In this document: positions 61,490-64,000 of the stretch, piece by piece
Position numbering within the stretch: position 1 is the first letter of the stretch
Layout: each line of letters starts with the position of its first letter
Program-made: the position numbers and the translations under genes
Source of the DNA: Odontesthes bonariensis
Taxonomy: Eukaryota; Chordata; Actinopteri; Atheriniformes; Atherinopsidae
NCBI RefSeq assembly: GCF_027942865.1
Contig: NC_134519.1
Coordinates: 22,106,248-22,170,247, forward strand
Length of the DNA: 64,000 nucleotides
Direction of reading: 5' to 3'
The notes under the pieces: generated by a model
What the model saw: the letters and a program-made list of their open reading frames with translations, nothing else
Told to the model about the DNA's origin: nothing
The model's database searches: none

Positions 61490-61990
61490 TAACTCAACTC
61501 AACTTTTTATACAGCACTGTTTAAACACAAGTGAAGCCCAAAGCACTTTACAAAGTATGAAGTAATAAAAAGAGATTATAAAGATTAAATTGATTATAAA
61601 ACAGTTTGCAGATAGCCGTAATATGAAAGCAATAAATGGAAAAACTGGGTAAAAACAAATGGGTTGAAAATAAAAGGAACAGTGTCAGCATTTTGTACCC
61701 CCGCAGGGAGCTGGATCCACGGGAAAAGGGCCTGGAAACTGAAAGCTCTGCCACCCATTCCGGTTGGAAAAAATATCCACGGCATCACAAGCAGGCCAGC
61801 GTTTTGGGAACAAAGAGCTTCTGTGGGGTAAAAAGGAACAAAAAAGGCGGAGCTTTGCTGTTATAGATTTGATGAAATTTACAGGGAGTCAGTATAGCAA
61901 GGCTAACACAGGAAGAGTGTCATCTCTCTTGGTGGTTCTGTTTAGCAGCTTTTTGGATCAACTGAAGGATTTTAGTCCAGCCCAGATGTG
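61490..61990 (-). mobile_element. Decayed 3' end of an L2/Rex-like LINE
   Basis: Read on the minus strand, broken frames give QLIQKAAKQNHQERDDTLPV, LASLYWLPV and a tail like GRAFSFQALFPWIQLPAGVQ. These match the RT C-terminus of L2-like fish LINEs. The noncoding tail at about 61500-61555 (TTTGTAAAGTGCTTTGGGC then GTGCTGTATAAAAAG) is typical of such 3' ends. Several frameshifts are present. Confidence 0.65.
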
Positions 61991-62459
61991 ATGACCAATT
62001 TTTCAGCATCACTTTTGGATAGGGTGGCCCAGATCCATGTTATATTACATAAATGAAAGACTTTACGTTTTTTTACTGTTTATTCACACACTCATCAGTC
62101 ATCAATCATGAAATTAAATACATGTGTACAGTACACATTTTCATAGTGTGAAAGGGTCACCGAAAGGAAGCTACTTAAAGCTTCTGTTAGGGGCCCAGTT
62201 TTCTACAATAAAGTGGTTATAGACAAGATATGGGCCGGATAGTGTTTTCTAATATGACAACAGACACAATAGATCATCCCTGCTTTCTGGTTACATTAGA
62301 TTAGTTGATATGGTCATGGTATAATGGCAAAGATTTATGCAGCACTAATGGAGAGAAATCAATAGAATAAACATTGGGGCATTAATCAATTCACACATAA
62401 GGTAATTTCTTGATAATATCAGTAAGTTAATTGCATGATGATAGGAGGTTTTTTTTCGC

Positions 62460-63530
62460 TTTTTCTAAAAGATGGAGAAGGAATGTGACATTTTTAGTCT
62501 GATAGAAGAATGAAACTCAGACCACGATCAGGCACGTATTACTTTCTTTTGAAGAATTTCTAGCTTTTTTTAGGTGGGTTGGAAATGTGTTACACAATAT
62601 TATATTACAATAATCTAAATGAGACTCAAATAAAGTTTTATATGAGTTGAGAAGTACAGGGAATGGAAGAGAGCTGACTCTCCATTTATTTTGGGACAAA
62701 TTTTTTTAATTTTTTTTATTGGAACGGAATACAATGTAGTTTGTAGGAGGAGAACTGAACGGAATACAAGTTCATTTGGAATTCTTGTGGGCAAGAAACC
62801 AGTTTGTGTCGTCATCAAATTATACTTGATGTAATACAGACAGGGATTTAACAAAGTCACTTATATACAGACTAAAAAGAGGTGGCCATGGGATGGAACC
62901 CTGGAAGAGCCCATGACTGATGATTTGAGATCATTTACATAAACACTGCGGTGTCTTCCATACAGATATCTACTCAACCAATCTTTTGCTGGAAATTTCA
63001 TCAGCTCCAGCTGAATTCGTACTGTTCATATTTATAATGATTTTATGAACTTCATCACAATCAGTTGGCTTCAGAAAGAAAGAGCTTGGAGAAGTACCCG
63101 ATAGGTAATGTTTAAAAGAGGCACTCCGAGGAAGGGAGATTTTTTTATATAGGGTTTCTCCAGTGGAGATGAAATGATTATCACATTTTTTGAGTTTGTT
63201 TCTATATTCACTGATGTAAATTCATATTATTCATGTTTGGATTTTTTACGTAGCGTTTATGCAATTTATTTTTGTGCTTAATAGATTTTGAATGGTTGTA
63301 TGACATATGACAGTCTGTAATTTCTTTCGTCAGAGTGTCAAATGCAGCATCAGCATCGCTACAATTGTAAATTCTTGTCCATGCCACTCCAGAGATCTGT
63401 TTGATATGAAAACTAAAAGAGTAATCCCGGTCAAAAAATACTCCAAGGTTCATCTCGGTAGAACTGGAAACCAAGGTAATACCTTCCAGAGTAACTAAGG
63501 GCCAAAATGCTGCAAACACCAATCAAACTG
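62460..63530 (-). mobile_element. Decayed LINE reverse-transcriptase fragment(s)
   Basis: Minus-strand broken frames give, in element order, a linker-like stretch (KSIKHKNKLHKRYVKNPN, near 63260), KPTDCDEVHKIIINMNSTNS followed by AGADEISSK (about 62990-63075), GRHRSVYVNDLKSSVMGSS, LFSLYISDFVKSLSV with the catalytic box as FDDDTN instead of FADD (about 62830), and FESHLDYCNIILCNTFPTHL (about 62580). A NLGVFFDRDYSFSFHIKQIS segment at about 63400-63460 belongs to the end of an RT but lies before the linker, so at least two copies are joined. Stops and frameshifts are frequent. Confidence 0.65.
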
Positions 63531-63539
63531 AATAGAATG

Positions 63540-64000
63540 CAATAGGTATATGTAAATATATATATTCATGGAGTGGATTTATAATTACTCGAGCATTAGC
63601 AAATCACGGACAAAGTTGCTAATTGTTTTCTTAAAAAGCATCCCGAGAGAACCACAAGGGTTGAACTGTTGTTTAGCTGAAACTTTACAAAGCAAGAAAA
63701 TAGGTCATCACTTGTTTCAAGTTACCCATTGATGGAAGAAGTGTGTATTTCTCAGCTGGCTTGTCAGGGTAGTTTCTTTGATGGATACAAATAACTAACA
63801 TGTAGGACACAGTCGCAACGCTTTTATTCAAATGAAATGGCAGAACAGAATACACCAGTTTGGAATCCACGTGTCCTTATCAACATCCTCATCTAACAAA
63901 GATGAGCTTCCATATCTCACTCTGATAGGCCACGTAAACACCCCTGAGGGGTGGAGTTACAGCCTTGGGGCTCTTTGGTATTTGCTGAAACAATAAAGCA
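63540..64000. other. Window end, unassigned
   Basis: No recognised gene. An AATAAA occurs at about 63992 on the plus strand, preceded by a GC-rich stretch with an ACCCCTGAGGGGT hairpin (about 63940-63953). This could be the 3' end of a transcript or repeat, but nothing upstream supports a gene. Confidence 0.3.

Overview
The window is vertebrate nuclear DNA, most likely from a ray-finned fish of the percomorph type. The evidence is four multi-exon protein-coding genes with GT-AG introns, compact introns, and a repeat complement typical of teleosts: an L2-like LINE tail, a Tc1/mariner foldback, PIF/Harbinger and hAT-like non-autonomous elements, and many CA/TG microsatellites. No prokaryotic, viral or plasmid features were seen. 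Gene identities come from translating exons by eye and comparing them with remembered human family members; no database search was run.

Layout. (1) 324-21225, plus strand: the 3' part of a camsap2-type gene (CAMSAP microtubule minus-end binding protein). Its first exons lie upstream of the window. It contains the CH domain, the coiled coils and the complete C-terminal CKK domain. A 33-bp microexon at 6149-6181 is included. (2) 21226-27384: 3' UTR, an inverted-repeat element with a perfect 47-bp palindrome, and the GC-rich start region of the next gene. (3) 27385-38075, plus: a complete wdr47 (LisH, CTLH, WD40). (4) 40040-47462, minus: a complete gpsm2 (LGN: TPR repeats plus GoLoco motifs), convergent with wdr47. 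(5) 51786-60213, plus: a complete AKNA-domain gene, probably aknad1, head-to-head with gpsm2. (6) 60214-64000: its 3' flank and decayed LINE fragments.

The four genes share a theme. CAMSAP2 caps microtubule minus ends, WDR47 is a reported CAMSAP partner, GPSM2/LGN links cortical G-alpha-i to NuMA and dynein during spindle orientation, and AKNA-family proteins act at the centrosome. Finding camsap2 directly beside wdr47 is the most interesting feature of the layout. From memory, human WDR47, GPSM2 and AKNAD1 lie together on 1p13.3, with CLCC1 between WDR47 and GPSM2, while CAMSAP2 is on 1q32. Here camsap2 is adjacent and CLCC1 is absent from its usual gap.

Other points of note are the apparent loss of the second of four GoLoco motifs in gpsm2, a nearly perfect 809-bp Tc1-derived palindrome in an aknad1 intron, and a hAT-like element that begins 8 bp after a wdr47 exon.
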